DNA from: Tenrec ecaudatus
Taxonomy: Eukaryota > Chordata > Mammalia > Afrosoricida > Tenrecidae
NCBI RefSeq assembly: GCF_050624435.1
Contig: NC_134547.1
Coordinates: 33,071,419-33,135,418, forward strand
Length of the DNA stretch: 64,000 nt
Direction: 5' to 3'
The notes under the pieces were generated by a model. The model ran no database searches. It saw nothing but the letters and a program-made list of their open reading frames with translations, and was not told the origin of the DNA. Position 1 is the stretch's first letter; the number at the start of each line of letters is the position of its first letter. Shown here piece after piece: positions 43,861 to 55,589 of the stretch. Made by a program: the position numbers and the translations under genes.

Positions 43861-45659
43861 GCAAGTGGCTGGCTGGGCCTAGAGCCGAGAAGGGACTCCA
43901 CAGGCTTTATCTCATGAGGGTGCAGTGGGCGGGCAGAAGGCTCCGAGGACACATGGTTAGCACGTGGGACCCAAAAGAAATCATGTTAGAGATGGTGGCA
44001 ATTGGTTACCCGCAGACCGTGTGTGTGTGCCCTTGGGCAGCAGCAACTTGCAGCCCGTTTCCATCCCACTGATAAGTGTGTTCCTGGGGAAGCTATGGGA
44101 TCGGGCTGAGCACGGCTGTGCAGAGAGGGGGGTCCTCTGGGCAGCATGGCTGAGTGGCCCCAGGGTCCTGGCTCCTCCCTGCTCCACTTGGGAGTTACTG
44201 TTCTTGGTGAAAGAACTTCTGGCAGGATGTCACTCCCAGGATCGAAATTTCCCCTTGTTTTTGCCCAGAAATGCCTGGTTCCCTTTGCTGCCCACACACA
44301 TTTCTGATTTCAGCGCTGGAACATTCCAAACAGAGCTGGGTTCTGTGGCGAGGGGAGCCAGCAGACTCGAGGGCGCCTGGGGAACCTGCATGCCTCAGCA
44401 GGGGCTCAACTTCCTGGGTAGAGCCAGCAGGGTGGTGGGTATGGGGTCGGAAGCTCCCTGAGAAACACAAGGTCTGGCTCTGCTGGGCCTGTGAGGGGGA
44501 CCCCCACACCCTCCCTGCCCACTGTTTCTGCTGTGGGCACAGCTCCCATGGGTCTGTGGAGCGCCGAGGCTAAGCATGCGTGGTGAAAACTGTGGGCCCT
44601 GAGGCTGCTCAACCTGTACCACAGATGGGGTGCCAGGCGCAGGGGTGGGGCAGCAGACAGCTTTGGTTGTATGACCACCACTCATGCCAGGGATCCTGGG
44701 ACCCATCCTTCCTGCAGTCAGAGCCCGGCCCAGCTGCTGCTTTTGTTTGTGCTTGTGGCGTGTGAACCGGGTCACCCTGCCTGGCACATCAGGTCCCTGG
44801 CCCACTGGCCAAGCCCGAGTGTCCCTGACTGCCCCTGCCTCACAGCCCTTTCAGCTGCACCCCAAAGCTGACCTGGGTGTGTCCGGCAAAGCCAAGCCTG
44901 GCAACAATGGGATGAGGGGCCACTCAGCTAGTGCCCGGGACTTACCAGGGCTGAGTCCTCCCCCGCATGACTCTAACAGACCCTGCCCTGCGCCAGACCC
45001 CTTCCTTCCAGGGAATGAGCAGGCACCAAAGCAAGAGTAGAGACCTGCTCTGGGCCATGGGGCATGTGGTGGTGGGCGGATGGTGGCCTCCACTGGTGGT
45101 AGGTGAGATAGGAGCTTCAGGCTGCCAGCCTCTGGCCCAAGCTGGGTCGCTATGGTCCCTGGGGGGAGTGATCTTGGGTGCATAGGCTACACCCTTCAGC
45201 TGTTTTGTGAGGGTGATTCCTCCTGAAGCAGTCCCTTCTCGCTCCCTGTTCCCCACCCCAAACACTGACTCCTCTGCCCAAGAGCGGGGACAGCTCGGAC
45301 AGCCTGGGACTCAATGCCGCTACCTCAGGCAGAAAGGGTAGCTGGAGAGCCCAGGCGCTGGCTGCAGTGGCAGGATAATGCCCCACACCCACTGGCCTGG
45401 ACGGGCTACAGGCCAGCCTGACCACAGCCCCTCCAAGACCCGTCTCCACACCATGGGTGGGCAGGCTGGGAAAGCCAAAAGCAGCTGGTCGCCCCGCTGA
45501 GGCCTCAGTGACTCTGGAGCTGCCCCGGCTCTTGCCATGGGTCTCCAGGGCCTGGAAAGCTATCTCTCCAACTGGCTCTCTGTGTGACCTCACCCCTGCC
45601 TTGGCTCTGCCAAGTGCCACTCCTGGTGCTGCCCAGGTAAGCCCACAGGGCTTTCAATG
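43861..45659. other. GC-rich single-copy DNA
   Basis: Nearly repeat-free, GC-rich. Several open frames of 100-165 codons overlap on both strands (for example 43964-44461 on +), with no recognisable domain and no consistent splice-site-bounded exon. No coding call is made. Confidence 0.35.
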
Positions 45660-45830
45660 GCTGTGGCCTGCTGGCAGTGGTTACACGTTGGGCTGCGATC
45701 TGCATGGTCAGCAGGTCAAACCCACCAGCAGCTCCGAGAAAGCCTGGGCTTTCTACTGCAGTAGACATCTTGGGAAGCCACAGGGGTCACTACGAGTTAG
45801 CATGGACTCCAAGGCGGAGCTAGTGCCCTT
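45660..45830 (+). mobile_element. AfroSINE
   Basis: 'ggttacacgttgggctgcga', 'cagcaggtcaaacccaccag' and 'gagttagcatggactccaag' are in family order. Confidence 0.75.
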
Positions 45831-47610
45831 TTAGAAGTAGCTCTACAGGCCTCTCTTCCACATGGTTTTTGGGTGAACTTGAAAAGCCAACTTTTCAGAA
45901 AACAGCTGAGCACATTAACCATTTGTACCACCCAGGGACTCCCCACCCTGGCCTGTGCACAGCACCCATGGTGGCACCCACCACTGCCATGTCTCCCCTG
46001 CCTGTCTCCCCACCAGGCTATGCGCTTCTTGTGTCTCCAGTACACCCCAAAGGCTCAGGGTCACTCAGTCCTTGGGTCCTCACTCCCTGAACACCTCAAG
46101 GCCGGGAAGGCAGTAGCTCTGCCCATCCAGGAATGGAAGCGGGGCTTAAGGTGCCAGCAGAGTTTGATCACCCTGCCAGCTGCAGCCCGCAATCAGCCTC
46201 CTCGTCTGTCTACGGAGGGCTCTGGGCAGCCGGCTGCAGTGAGAGCTGGCAGTGCCCAGGGCTCACCTCCGGTGGTACCCATCTACCATTCCTGTCTAAA
46301 CTAACAGGGCTTGGTGCCTCAGGGTGAAGGAGCGGGCAGCAGATCTGAATGCAGGAAGCCATCTGTCCTGCAGAACCAGTGGCAACCTGCTGGGGCAGTT
46401 CAGGGTGCCAAGAAGGAAAAAGGCCAGTCAACACAGAGGCCATTCATTCTGGGGAGACCTCGGACCTGGGTTCACACCCCTTCCCCTCTAGCCACCTCTT
46501 CCCGGCAGGACATGGCTGTGCTTCATATGGGGCAATCTCCCTCCAGGGCAGCAGCGTGCCATAGGTGAAGCCTGGCAGCCCTGGCCTATGCCATCAGCCT
46601 ATGCCAGACTGCACTCTATGGCCAGGTGTCAGAAGGTTGGTGTTCTGAGTGGGCTGTTTCCCACGTGAAAGCCACCCTCAGTGGGACCTTCCCAAGGGTG
46701 ACGCAGAAGGAGATCAGAGGAGAACACTTCACATCCTGACAGGACCCCAGCAGAGGCAGGCTCCATCTCCTTTATTGCCTTTCCCGTTGCTTAGACCACT
46801 GGCCAAAGGGAACACCACAGGCCCATGGCACCTGGGCGACATTGTCAGAGGACTGTTGTGGTGACACGGTATCCCAGAGCCACCCTATACCCATGCCCAG
46901 ACTTGCAGTCATAACTACTGAGGCCTCTCTCCTATAGGGTTGCGCACAGGGCACCCAGGACCCAAGCTGGCCAGTCCATAATCACAGCCTAACCCAGGCA
47001 CAACACAGCACAGCTCTGGGCTCGCAGCCCAGGAGGGGCCAGGTGAGTTGGCTTCCCGCCTGTCCTGCTGTCCAGTCGGTCAGGGTGAAGTACAGAATCC
47101 ACATAGGTGACACAGACACAACACGAAGGGCAGCAGCAACTGGGAGACGAGGGACACACTGGCTGGCTGAGCCCCTGACCAGCAGCTTCGAGCCGCCCAG
47201 CACACGTCCTGGTTTATGAAGCTGGTGCAGGGCACATTCCGACACTTGTACACATGAATCCTATCTGGAAGTATTGCTACTGCACCTGCTGTGAGAGAGC
47301 GGAGAGACTGGGCAGGGTCTTGAAGGCACCCTAGGCTGGGGGCACCTATAGCAAGCAACATGGCTGTGGGTGAGGGCTGGCTGGCCCAGCACGGAGAGGG
47401 CAGGGCAGTGGTGGAGGGCAGGCCTTGGTTTCTTAGAAGCCCCCCAGGACTTCCGGTTGGGCCTGGTATGCTCAGGAGACCTCAGAGCACGCAGGGACAT
47501 GCAGTCTAGTCCTGTGTCCCCCTCTGGTCAGTCCTCGGTATGCCCAGGCTCATCTGATCCAAGGGGTCACCCGCAGCTTAAGCCACAGGCAACAGGGCTG
47601 AGAAATGGCA
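45831..47610. other. GC-rich single-copy DNA downstream of PLEKHF1
   Basis: No transposon recognised. Open frames of up to 143 codons occur on both strands with no domain signature. A second AATAAA on the minus strand (plus 'tttatt', about 46770) could end a longer PLEKHF1 transcript. Confidence 0.35.
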
Positions 47611-47616
47611 TTTATT
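47611..47616 (-). terminator. Poly(A) signal AATAAA for PLEKHF1
   Basis: Plus-strand 'tttatt', 218 bases beyond the stop codon: the first canonical signal downstream of the gene. It implies a short 3' UTR of about 240 bases. Confidence 0.65.
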
Positions 47617-47833
47617 TCTAAGAGGTCTTTGAATTTGGGGTTCGCTAGTGGTAAGATGACCACTTGCACTGGGGCTAGAAGAGTGCGGATATCCAGGAAA
47701 GACCCAGGTTAGGGGGTGGGCAGAGGTTAGGCAGATCCCCCACTGTGCCCACCCCGTGGGGCAGTGTCCTTGGGAGGCCACCGCCAGCTCTGGAAGCTCA
47801 GCTGAGATGACCACGTGACCTGCAGGCCTGGGG

Positions 47834-48670
47834 TCAGCTGGGGAAGGATGACCAGGAGACATTCGAGGTGTAGAACTCTACGTGGCCGGGCCAGTCACCA
47901 TCCCCGCTGCCCTCCCTGTCCTCGTCGGAGTCCTCGTCGTCCCCACTGGATGCCGCAAAGGCGGCCCCGGCCAGGCAGCCCAGCTGCCCCTGGGGCCCGC
48001 TGCCCTGCTCCTCCTCTTCCTTGCGCTTCTGGGCGGCCAGCTGGCGGTAGCACAGGGTGCAGACGCGCAGGGGCTTGGGCGACAGGCGTGGCAGCAGGAA
48101 GCGCTCCCGCGAGCACTCCGCACAGACCACGAAGCCGCACTGGCGGCAGTGGTGGCGCCGCGTGAGCGCCGAGAATCGCGTCTGCGTGCAGCGCATGCAG
48201 ATGTCCGTGGCCTTGTCGGGGATCCAGGGCGCCGCGTGCTCCGTGGTCGGCTGGCGGCCCGTGGCCAGCAGCTGCCGCCGCACACACTCCTCGATGTGGC
48301 TGATCCACTCCTGGCGCTCCGTCAGAGACGCAGCCGACACCACGAACGACTTCTTGGAGGTCTTGATCATCCAGCGGTTCTTGGCCTGCAGGGTTTCAGG
48401 CAGCGGCTCCGTGGTCACCTCCTCCAGCGGGATGACGTGCTGGCTGCGGTATTTGCGCTTGCTCAGCACGATGCTGCCGTACACCAGGATGTCGTTGAAG
48501 AGGAAGAAGATGCGCGGCTTGGCCTTCTTGCGGCACTCCTTGGTCAGCACGCCCTCCCCCAGCAGCACTCGGCCTGGCAGGGCAAGTGGCTGCCCGGACG
48601 CGCCGAAGCAGCTCTCCACGGCTGCGATGCGCTGGCTGTTGATCTCTGTGTTTGCGAGGTGGTCCACCAT
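47834..48670 (-). CDS. PLEKHF1: PLEKHF1 (phafin-1), PH-FYVE endosome/lysosome adaptor
   Basis: A complete single-exon coding region of 278 residues; the human protein has 279. The PH domain covers about residues 35-131 (GRVLLGEG, KPRIFFLFNDILVYG, KKSFVVSAASLTERQEWI). The FYVE zinc finger covers about 149-210, with WIPD at 149-152, RRHHCRQCG at 171-179, RVC at 202-204 and eight zinc cysteines at 158, 161, 175, 178, 183, 186, 204 and 207. FYVE domains bind phosphatidylinositol 3-phosphate; phafin-1 acts on endosomes and lysosomes and has been linked to autophagy and lysosome-dependent cell death. The tail (about 241-256) is acidic and serine-rich. The start has a strong context ('aagATGg'), and an acceptor 'ccccatag' lies 17 bases upstream at 48688. 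No inactivating change is seen. PLEKHF2 is the paralogue; the C-terminal sequence and the C19orf12 neighbour favour PLEKHF1. Confidence 0.96.
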   Translation of the reverse strand: MVDHLANTEINSQRIAAVESCFGASGQPLALPGRVLLGEGVLTKECRKKAKPRIFFLFNDILVYGSIVLSKRKYRSQHVIPLEEVTTEPLPETLQAKNRWMIKTSKKSFVVSAASLTERQEWISHIEECVRRQLLATGRQPTTEHAAPWIPDKATDICMRCTQTRFSALTRRHHCRQCGFVVCAECSRERFLLPRLSPKPLRVCTLCYRQLAAQKRKEEEEQGSGPQGQLGCLAGAAFAASSGDDEDSDEDREGSGDGDWPGHVEFYTSNVSWSSFPS

Positions 48671-48687
48671 CTTGGGGGGGTGCTGGG
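48671..48687 (-). other. PLEKHF1: PLEKHF1 5' UTR segment in the coding exon
   Basis: Seventeen bases between the probable acceptor (AG ending at 48688 on the minus strand) and the ATG. A C-rich tract precedes the AG. Confidence 0.65.
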
Positions 48688-48931
48688 CTATGGGGGGAGA
48701 GGCACACAGGCATCAGCTGGATCATCAGAACCCCCCACAACCAACCCCACCGGCAAAGAGCATGTGGGGTTCCTGGGCATGAAGGTAGCCACATGGATAG
48801 AGCCCAGGGAACCCTGCTGTGGGCGGAGGCTGCATTCCCCTGGAAGCTGGGAAGGCAGGTACCCATAGCCTCAACATGGTCACCCCGGCCACAGGTCGGA
48901 CGACTGGAAAACACCTTCCAATCACACTGGG

Positions 48932-49105
48932 AGTCCTGGAGGTGTAGTGGGTCACAGTTCGAGCCCCTGAGCAGCTCCTTGAGCTGAAGATGAGGTTTTC
49001 TGCTCCCCAAATTTATAGCCTCACACATCTACAGCACAGGGGCACATCTACTCTGGACTGGAGGGTCACTATGAATCAGAGTTAACTTGGAGGCAGTGAG
49101 CTTTG
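48932..49105 (+). mobile_element. AfroSINE
   Basis: 'gtcctggaggtgtagtgggt', 'cacagttcgagcccctgagc', 'aaatttatagcctcacacat' and 'gaatcagagttaacttggag' follow the family order. Confidence 0.75.
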
Positions 49106-49699
49106 TTGATTGAGCATGTCTGCTAATAGTAACCCCTCTTCCTTCCAGTCTGCTCCTCGGAGGGAGAAATGCAGGTGCACGGAGAGGTACACATAATAGA
49201 GAGGCACAGGTGTGCAGAGAGGCGCAGGTACACATGGCAAGCAATGCCAGCTCGTACTGGAATAGAGGGGGCCAGATCTGGCATCTGTGACTCCACCTAG
49301 CCTCTGGCCCAAAGCCTTCACTGTCCCTGGTACCCAACGGTCACCACCACGTGAGTGCTCCTGGCAGCCATTCATCCTCACAGCAGGACCACTTTGCCGG
49401 ACAGGCACAGAGGCTCCGCCAGGTGTGGCACCCAGAGCTTGCAGCCCTGGCGGCCATGCAGCGTGAGGCCCAGCTGCCCCTTGTTGGGGTACTCTCTACA
49501 TGTTGGGAGCCTCAGAGCTCAGCCAGGCCCCTTGGGGCTGGCTGCACACTCCCTCTTCCTCCATTTAGCCTGTGAAGACCAGCTACTCCCTCCTCAGGAC
49601 AGCGGTCAGCAGATGACCATGATAGGAGGGCCAAGTCCAGTTTGTTTTTGTCAGTCAAGTCCTATTGGCATGTAACTACCCTCACGCATTTACAAGGCT

Positions 49700-49860
49700 C
49701 TAAGGCTGCTCGGGTGGTACAGTGGGTTAACTGGGCCACTAACTGACAGAGCAACAGGTCCAGCCTAGCAGCCACGCCACGGGAGAAAGATGTGTTTCGG
49801 GAGCCCTAGAAAGGGTCACTACGTTGGGATCAGCTGGTGGGCAGTGGGTTTGGTTTGGAA
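49700..49860 (+). mobile_element. AfroSINE
   Basis: 'ctcgggtggtacagtgggtt', 'cacgggagaaagatgtgttt' and 'acgttgggatcagctggtgg' are present. Confidence 0.7.
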
Positions 49861-50837
49861 GAGTCCCCAGCAGTGCTGATGCGTGGCTAGTGAATGAACG
49901 AGCCTCTCCAGAACTCTTGAGGTCTAACACTGCATGAGTCAGCTCGTACCCCTGAAGAGGAAGTGGGTGAATGGCGCCTACACCGCCATGTGTACCCTCG
50001 CACATGGGTCAGGGTGCTCATACTGTATTTCTGGGTCACCGAGCTGCAGTTCCGTAAGTCAGGCCACCTGTGGGAAAGGGCCCCAGTATGGGGGCTGGAG
50101 GCATTGCACAAGAGGGGGGCTGAGTGCCTTGAGTCACATACCACAGCTCTGTCAGACCACAGGCGTCCTAAACACTGCCCACACCTCCGTCTGTAAGAGC
50201 TGCTATTTTGGGGTGGCTGGCCTTGGCTGGGTGTTGCAGGCCTACAGGATGATCAGGGACAGACTTGGCCTGTCTGGCTGCATCACTGGAATCCAACGGT
50301 GGCCAAGTCAGCAAACCCAAGGTTCTTGGTGGGATATTTCTGAGTGTCACCTCCATGCCTGTTGCTATGGGGCAGCTCAGATAAGATTTCTGCTGCAGAA
50401 GGGCACGACCACACCTGTAATTTGTAGTTCTATTGTTAACAACAAAACAAACCAGCAGCCAGTGAAATGAAGTGCCATTTCCTATGATTCTGAGAAGTGG
50501 GCTCTCTCTCTATGATGGACTGAAATACATCTTCCAGAAAGAGAAACTGAATGCTGCCCAAGCCTGCCCAAATGTGAGCCGGCTTGGAAAGCCATCTTTG
50601 AAGATGCTCTGGGTTATATGCAGTCACCCAGGAATAGGGTGGGCCCTCATCCCTTTTGAGTGGGGCACTATGAAAGTGGGGTGTACACACAGCAGCTGGC
50701 CAGGGAGCTGAGTGGAGGTACAGCTGCAAAGAACACTGAGGACATTGGGAGCCAGGATCAGACCAGTAGCCGGGACCGAGGCGTGGAGCAGGCCCTCTCA
50801 GAAGCCACCCACTCTGTGGCAGTTGGGTTGTAGAAAC

Positions 50838-51048
50838 CAAAAACCCAACTCACTGCCATCAATTCTATTCTGACTCATAGTGCCCCTAGAAGGCATTGTC
50901 GAACTTCCCCTGTGGGTTTCCAAGGCTGTAAATCTGTACAGAAGCAAAAGGGCTTGTCTTCTCCTGTGGAGCAGCTGGTGGTTTTGATCTGCTGAATTTA
51001 TGGTTAGCAGCCCAACACGCAATCCACTTCACCACCAGGATTCCTTGC
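50838..51048 (-). mobile_element. AfroSINE
   Basis: The plus strand shows 'tctattctgactcatagtgc', 'tgtgggtttccaaggctgta', 'gctggtggttttgatctgct' and 'ccacttcaccaccaggattc': a nearly complete minus-strand copy. Confidence 0.85.
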
Positions 51049-51049
51049 T

Positions 51050-51140
51050 TACAGCAAACTCACTGCCGTAAGGTCAATTCCAACTCACAGTGATCCTAGC
51101 CTAGCAGATGGGGTAGAACTGCCTCTGTGGACCCCCTGGG
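51050..51140 (-). mobile_element. AfroSINE, 3' part only
   Basis: 'aattccaactcacagtgatc' and 'gggtagaactgcctctgtgg' start immediately after the preceding copy. The head is missing, so this copy was truncated or cut off. Confidence 0.7.
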
Positions 51141-51859
51141 TGGGTCCTGGCTGGCCTCACCTCTCTCCATACCTGTGGGTACCCTCAGTTCCCCTAAACC
51201 CACTCATAGGAGATGCCTGGAGCCCCTCCCTGGGGGAGGAACCCCACAGAAATGGGCACAAGCCTGATCCTGAGGCCGCAGAGCCAGGCTTTTAACATGC
51301 TTGGCAGCTGAGGCAGAGGGCTTTGTGTGGAGGACAGAAGCCCAGTGTCCACCCAGGGGGACTGTGCGGAGGAGGCGCTGAGCAGAATGGGTGGGGAGAG
51401 AGGAGGGAAGGGTTTGAGGATGTCTGAGACTAGGCCTGGGTCTCCTGCCCCCTTTCCAGATAGCTGCAGGCTCTAGTGTGGGGTTCCCTGCCCACCCGCT
51501 GGCCCTGAGCGAGCCAGCAGAGGGTCACACTCCCCTCCCCAGAGTGAGCTGCAGATGGCTTTTGGCAGAAACAGGGTACCTCTTTCTAATGACTCCCACT
51601 AGAGGCTCCACCCTCCCTCATAGGTAAGGAGCACCCAGCCTCTCCCACTCCAACTTAAGGCAGGGCTCTGGAGTCTGTGGCCCTGGAGTGCGCCCAGACA
51701 ACCCTTAGGAGCTGTGAGAACTGAGTGAGTTCTGGTGGCCAGGTGGGCACGGTGCCTAGGCTGTGGCCTTGTGACTGCAGAGGAGTCACTTCCTGCTCCT
51801 GACCTTAGGGCTCACCGCCCTCTTTATCTGCCTCATACATGGGCTAATCACAGTGGATT

Positions 51860-52046
51860 TGCTCTTTCCCCGCCCTCCCTTCCCCACCCTCGAGAAGCTG
51901 ATACCAAGGGCTCAAGTAGAAAGAAAATGTTTTGAAAATGATGACAACAAATGCACAAATGTGCTTGACACAATGGATGGAATGTATGGCTTGTGATAAG
52001 CATTATAGGAGCCCCCAATAAAATGATTAAAAAAAACAAAACAAAA
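51860..52046 (+). mobile_element. L1 3' end, strongly 5'-truncated
   Basis: 'agctgataccaagggctcaa', 'tatggcttgtgataagc' and 'cccccaataaaatga' followed by an A-rich tail. The flanks 'cagtggatt' (51850) and 'caatggatt' (52047) look like a TSD. Confidence 0.8.
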
Positions 52047-53448
52047 CAATGGATTCTCTCAGCCAGGCACTTGCCACCACCCAGCAGAGTCCAGTGCGTG
52101 CCATGGAAGGTTCTAATGCTACAGAAGGAGGGGGAAGACTTTTAATAGCCCCTGAGGTCATAGTAGATGGATTTCACTGCTTTCTCTGAAATGCCAGTTA
52201 TTTCTTAACAATTTTTAAAAAACCCCAGTTGACAATATGTGAGGGTGAGGGGGCAGGTGGTGGCCTCTGGTAGTCACAGTGGCTGTTGGGACTATAAGCT
52301 TCCTCTGTGTCACCCCCAAGCCCCAGCACACAGGGCTATCACCCCATTTCTCAGATGACAAAACAGGTCTGCCCAAGAGCAGACAAGGCCCCATGTTGGG
52401 GGGGTACGGAGTTTATCACACATAACCAAAGGGCAGGGGTGGGGCCACCTAGAACCTCTGTGGTGTGCCGGCTGCCCTGTTCTGCCCCAAGATGGCCAGG
52501 CGATGCTGTGATCACTGAGGGCTAGCCACCAAACTGAGATCTAACCCCCCCCCCCCAAAAAAAAAACAAACAACTCAGTGCGGTACCAACAAATTAACAC
52601 ACATGTGTTGGCAGGGATGGTGGCTTATTCTGCTCACAGATGGTCTCACCCCCTGAAATGTGTCTGAAGGTGTGTACCCCTGGCGGGGGGGGCGCTGTAG
52701 CTTTCAGGCCCCCGGTCTCTCAGTGGGAGTGAATGTCTCAGGGTTTCCTGAAGGGCATTATGGACTGTGGCCAGCACCACGTGCTAGCAAACTATGGTCC
52801 CAGGGCCAAAACTGGTCCCTTGCCTGGTTTTCTGGATAAAATGTTACTGGAATCCAGCCTTGTACACACAGACTAGATGGTTGGCAAAACTGAAAATACT
52901 CACTGTCTGGCATTTTACAGAAGATGCTTGCTAGCCAGATCCACGGCACCATGGTTTGTAAGGTGACCAGTGGCAACTGTGCCAGACATCTGCCCTGGTG
53001 GAATTCTCTCCTCTGCTGAACAGCCCGGGGGCTTTGTAGAGAAGTCTTGTGGCCCAGCCTCAGAAGCTGAGGAAGTTGGGATTGAGAGGGTGCCCTGATC
53101 TACACCCTTTGGGGTCCATGTGAAAGTCAGGGTCCAAAGGCCAGCCCCACCCCTCCAGCTTTCCTTGAATGGGGACTCCTCCTTAACCCAAAGACCCCAG
53201 TCCCAATTTGGCTCACCCTGCCCACAGGCCTGCCTGCTTTCACTTTGCAGATACTTCGGGAAATCTTGAGTGAGGTCCTGGGGCTGTCCAGTGAGTGAGG
53301 GCCCAGGCATGTTCTGCCTCTGGAAACAGCTTGGGGCTGTGCATACCCAGTGGAAGGACAAAGGAGAGAGGGGCTGGGCCTTCAAGGCAATGAGACCATT
53401 CTTGAAAGTTCAGAGGTCAAGATGAGAATTTGGTGTTTTTCCCTTGGC

Positions 53449-53450
<2 letters not shown>

Positions 53451-53540
<90 letters not shown>
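53451..53540. repeat. (GA)45 microsatellite
   Basis: Ninety uninterrupted bases of GA in the PLEKHF1 intron. Open frames across it are artefacts. Confidence 0.98.
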
Positions 53541-53543
<3 letters not shown>

Positions 53544-54309
53544 GCTGTGTGCTTGCCTGTCTCTAGGTTGACAAGATCCTCTCCTTCCAGAGAGGCTGTC
53601 CCCTCAGCCTGTGATTCCTGAAAGGCTTCAGCCCCCCCCCTCACCCCCGAAATCTACCAGTAAAAAAAATAACCCATGGAAGTGCCCCTTCCTGAGAGTT
53701 TCTGGCCCTCCAGGTGCAACAGTTAAGCAGCCAGTTCATTTAATTGTAGAACAGCCCCTGGGGAAGGCACCTCCCTGCTTTATGAGGTCACTGCCCAAGT
53801 TCCTGGCCACAGTGAGCCAGAAGCAGTGCCTCCGAGCAACCATGAGTCACGGAAGGCTGCTCTTAACTAACAACACGGTCAGAAACTGGAGGTGGGGCCT
53901 TGGCAGGCCAGCAGCTCAGCTGGGCTGGGCCACCCCTAGGCCACCTGCGCCAAGTCCCTCTTCCTTCCTTGAGGTGGGCTGGGGTGTGCAGCTCCATCCG
54001 CCAGACTGGTTGGCACTGAAGAATGCCTTGTGAATGGACAGCGGGCGGGGCCAACCTCAGAGGAAGGGTCCTTCCAGCCACCAGTACAATTCAAGCCCGA
54101 CCTAAGCCACTCCTAGCCAGCTTAGGTTCCCAGGAGGAAGCTGCCAGGGTCTGTCCACCTCTCCAGGAGGCCAAGACTGAGAGGCCAAATCAGTATGTTC
54201 TGGTCACGCGCCCAAGGAAATGAGGCATTCCGGGCTCTCAATCTCGGGATCTTTGGCCTCTGGTGGTGAGATAATCGCCCTGTTCAAACTCCAAACAAGT
54301 ATTCATTTC

Positions 54310-54500
54310 TCTGGCTCTGGTGGCAATAGTGGTTACCGGTTGCGGGGGTGGGGGTGGGGTGCTGCTAAGCTAAAGGCCAGCAGTTCGAACTCACGGGCCG
54401 CTTTGCTGGAGAAAGACAAAGCTTTTATTCCCTTAAAGAGTTACAGTCTCAGAAACGCGCAGGATCGGCGCAACAGGCAGCGAGTTCAGTTGGAGGTGGG
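54310..54500 (+). mobile_element. AfroSINE
   Basis: 'ctctggtggcaatagtggtt', 'gccagcagttcgaactcacg', 'cttaaagagttacagtctca' are clear. A short G-rich expansion lies in the head and the tail is CpG-rich and diverged. Confidence 0.75.
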
Positions 54501-54639
54501 GCCGTGCAGTGATTTTTGAATCTCCGTTTGCTCACCTGCAAAGGGACTAAGGCCACCTCTCCCTCTCCTCAGTTTGGCGCCAAAGGGCAGGGAATTCCAG
54601 GTGGTCCCTACCGCAGCCTGGGAGGCTGGGTCCGCTTCA

Positions 54640-55580
54640 GGGAAGTGGGAGATGAAGGTTGGCCTTGACAGGTCCCCCTACGGGTCCTACGGGTCTGTAA
54701 CGCAAAGTTCCGGGGTCAAGTGGTGGCCAAACAAGACACCAAAGAGGGCGGGGGCCACCCAGAAAGCGCTGCCGAGTCCCGCTGGCTCTCGGCGCGTCGG
54801 GCAGCGGTCCTGGCCCCAGACCTGGCAGACAGGGACGCAGCGCTGAGGTCCCCACCGCGGTAGGAGGCCCCGACTCCCCACACGTCCCGGGCAGCGGGCG
54901 CGCCGGGCCGTCCAGCCCCCGGGAGCCCCTGACGCTCCCGCCCTCCGCGCCCAGCGCACGCCGGCGACCCCGCTTCGGCATCGAGCCCCCCTGAGCCTCC
55001 GCTGCCCCATCGCGCCCCGAGCCCTCGCCTCGGTCCCGGGATGCGCCTCGCCCAAGCCCGGGAGCCCCCACGACTGGCGACCTGGGGCTCGGGAACTCTC
55101 AACAGGGGACCTACCGGCTCCTCGCGCCCCAGCCGGGTCAGCCAGGCCCTCCTCCGCCGGGGGCCCTCCGCCAGCTCGCCGCGTCTGCACTGAGCGCGGC
55201 CGGCACCGCCAGCCCGAGCTCCGCCCACGCCACCGCGGTCCAACTTTCTCCGGACACGCCCCAGCCAAGGCCACCCAATCAGAGGCCTGGAGCGCCAGAG
55301 GGGCGGGGCCTGGTGCACGGCCCGAGGGCTGGAAGCTGGCATGAAACTCCGGGCGGAGGGGCGATGGGTGGTGACCGCGGCGGACCTGCTGAGCCGCGGC
55401 TCGTTATGGGTCACTTGGCACCGGTTCCCAAGTTTGTCTACTCGCCCCAGTTTCAGCTCTCCTTCAGTTACTGTACTCCACACTGACCAACCCTGCCCAG
55501 GACCCCGGCCTGCTGGGTACTGCGGGAGCGGGCAGCGGGCTGGGGGCAAATGGAGGCGGTGGGGCTATTGTGCCTTGCCA
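54640..55580. promoter_or_regulatory. PLEKHF1: CpG island, PLEKHF1 promoter region
   Basis: GC- and CpG-dense, strongest from 54780 to 55380. It contains a plus-strand 'ggggcggggcc' GC box at about 55299 and 'ccaatcag' at about 55276, an inverted CCAAT context. No TATA box. It is 6 kb upstream of the PLEKHF1 coding exon on the correct side. Long open frames on the minus strand (up to 277 codons) follow from GC richness. Confidence 0.8.
55115..55250 (-). other. PLEKHF1: Probable first (noncoding) exon of PLEKHF1
   Basis: On the minus strand a donor reads 'gagccg|gtaggt' (exon end 55115, intron from 55114). The human gene also has a noncoding first exon in a CpG island followed by one coding exon. 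The 5' end is only estimated. Confidence 0.5.
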
Positions 55581-55589
55581 TGCCTTACA

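Larger units (their letters stand above)
48688..55114 (-). other. PLEKHF1: Intron 1 of PLEKHF1 (probable)
   Basis: About 6.4 kb between the donor proposed in the CpG island and the acceptor before the coding exon. It contains five AfroSINEs, an L1 end and a long (GA)n tract. The remaining stretches (49110-49695, 49865-50835, 51145-51885, 52050-53445, 53545-54305) hold no recognisable exon or repeat. A run of C then A lies near 52545-52570. Confidence 0.65.

Noticed and set aside
43964-44461. 165-codon plus-strand open frame
   Set aside because: Overlapping frames of similar length occur on the other strand, there is no domain, and it begins inside the tail of a repeat-rich stretch.
47080-47361. 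Minus-strand frame with several cysteines, considered as an exon or pseudogene of a cysteine-rich protein
   Set aside because: No family could be recognised and no splice sites or homology support it.
47882-48868. 328-codon open frame on the plus strand
   Set aside because: It lies antisense to the PLEKHF1 coding exon and exists because that exon is GC-rich; the peptide has no recognisable domain.
53350-53644. Open frames with RE and SL dipeptide repeats
   Set aside because: They are translations of the (GA)45 microsatellite.
54716-55549. 277-codon minus-strand open frame in the PLEKHF1 CpG island
   Set aside because: Low-complexity Arg/Ala/Gly/Pro peptide typical of chance frames in CpG islands; the gene's first exon is expected to be noncoding.
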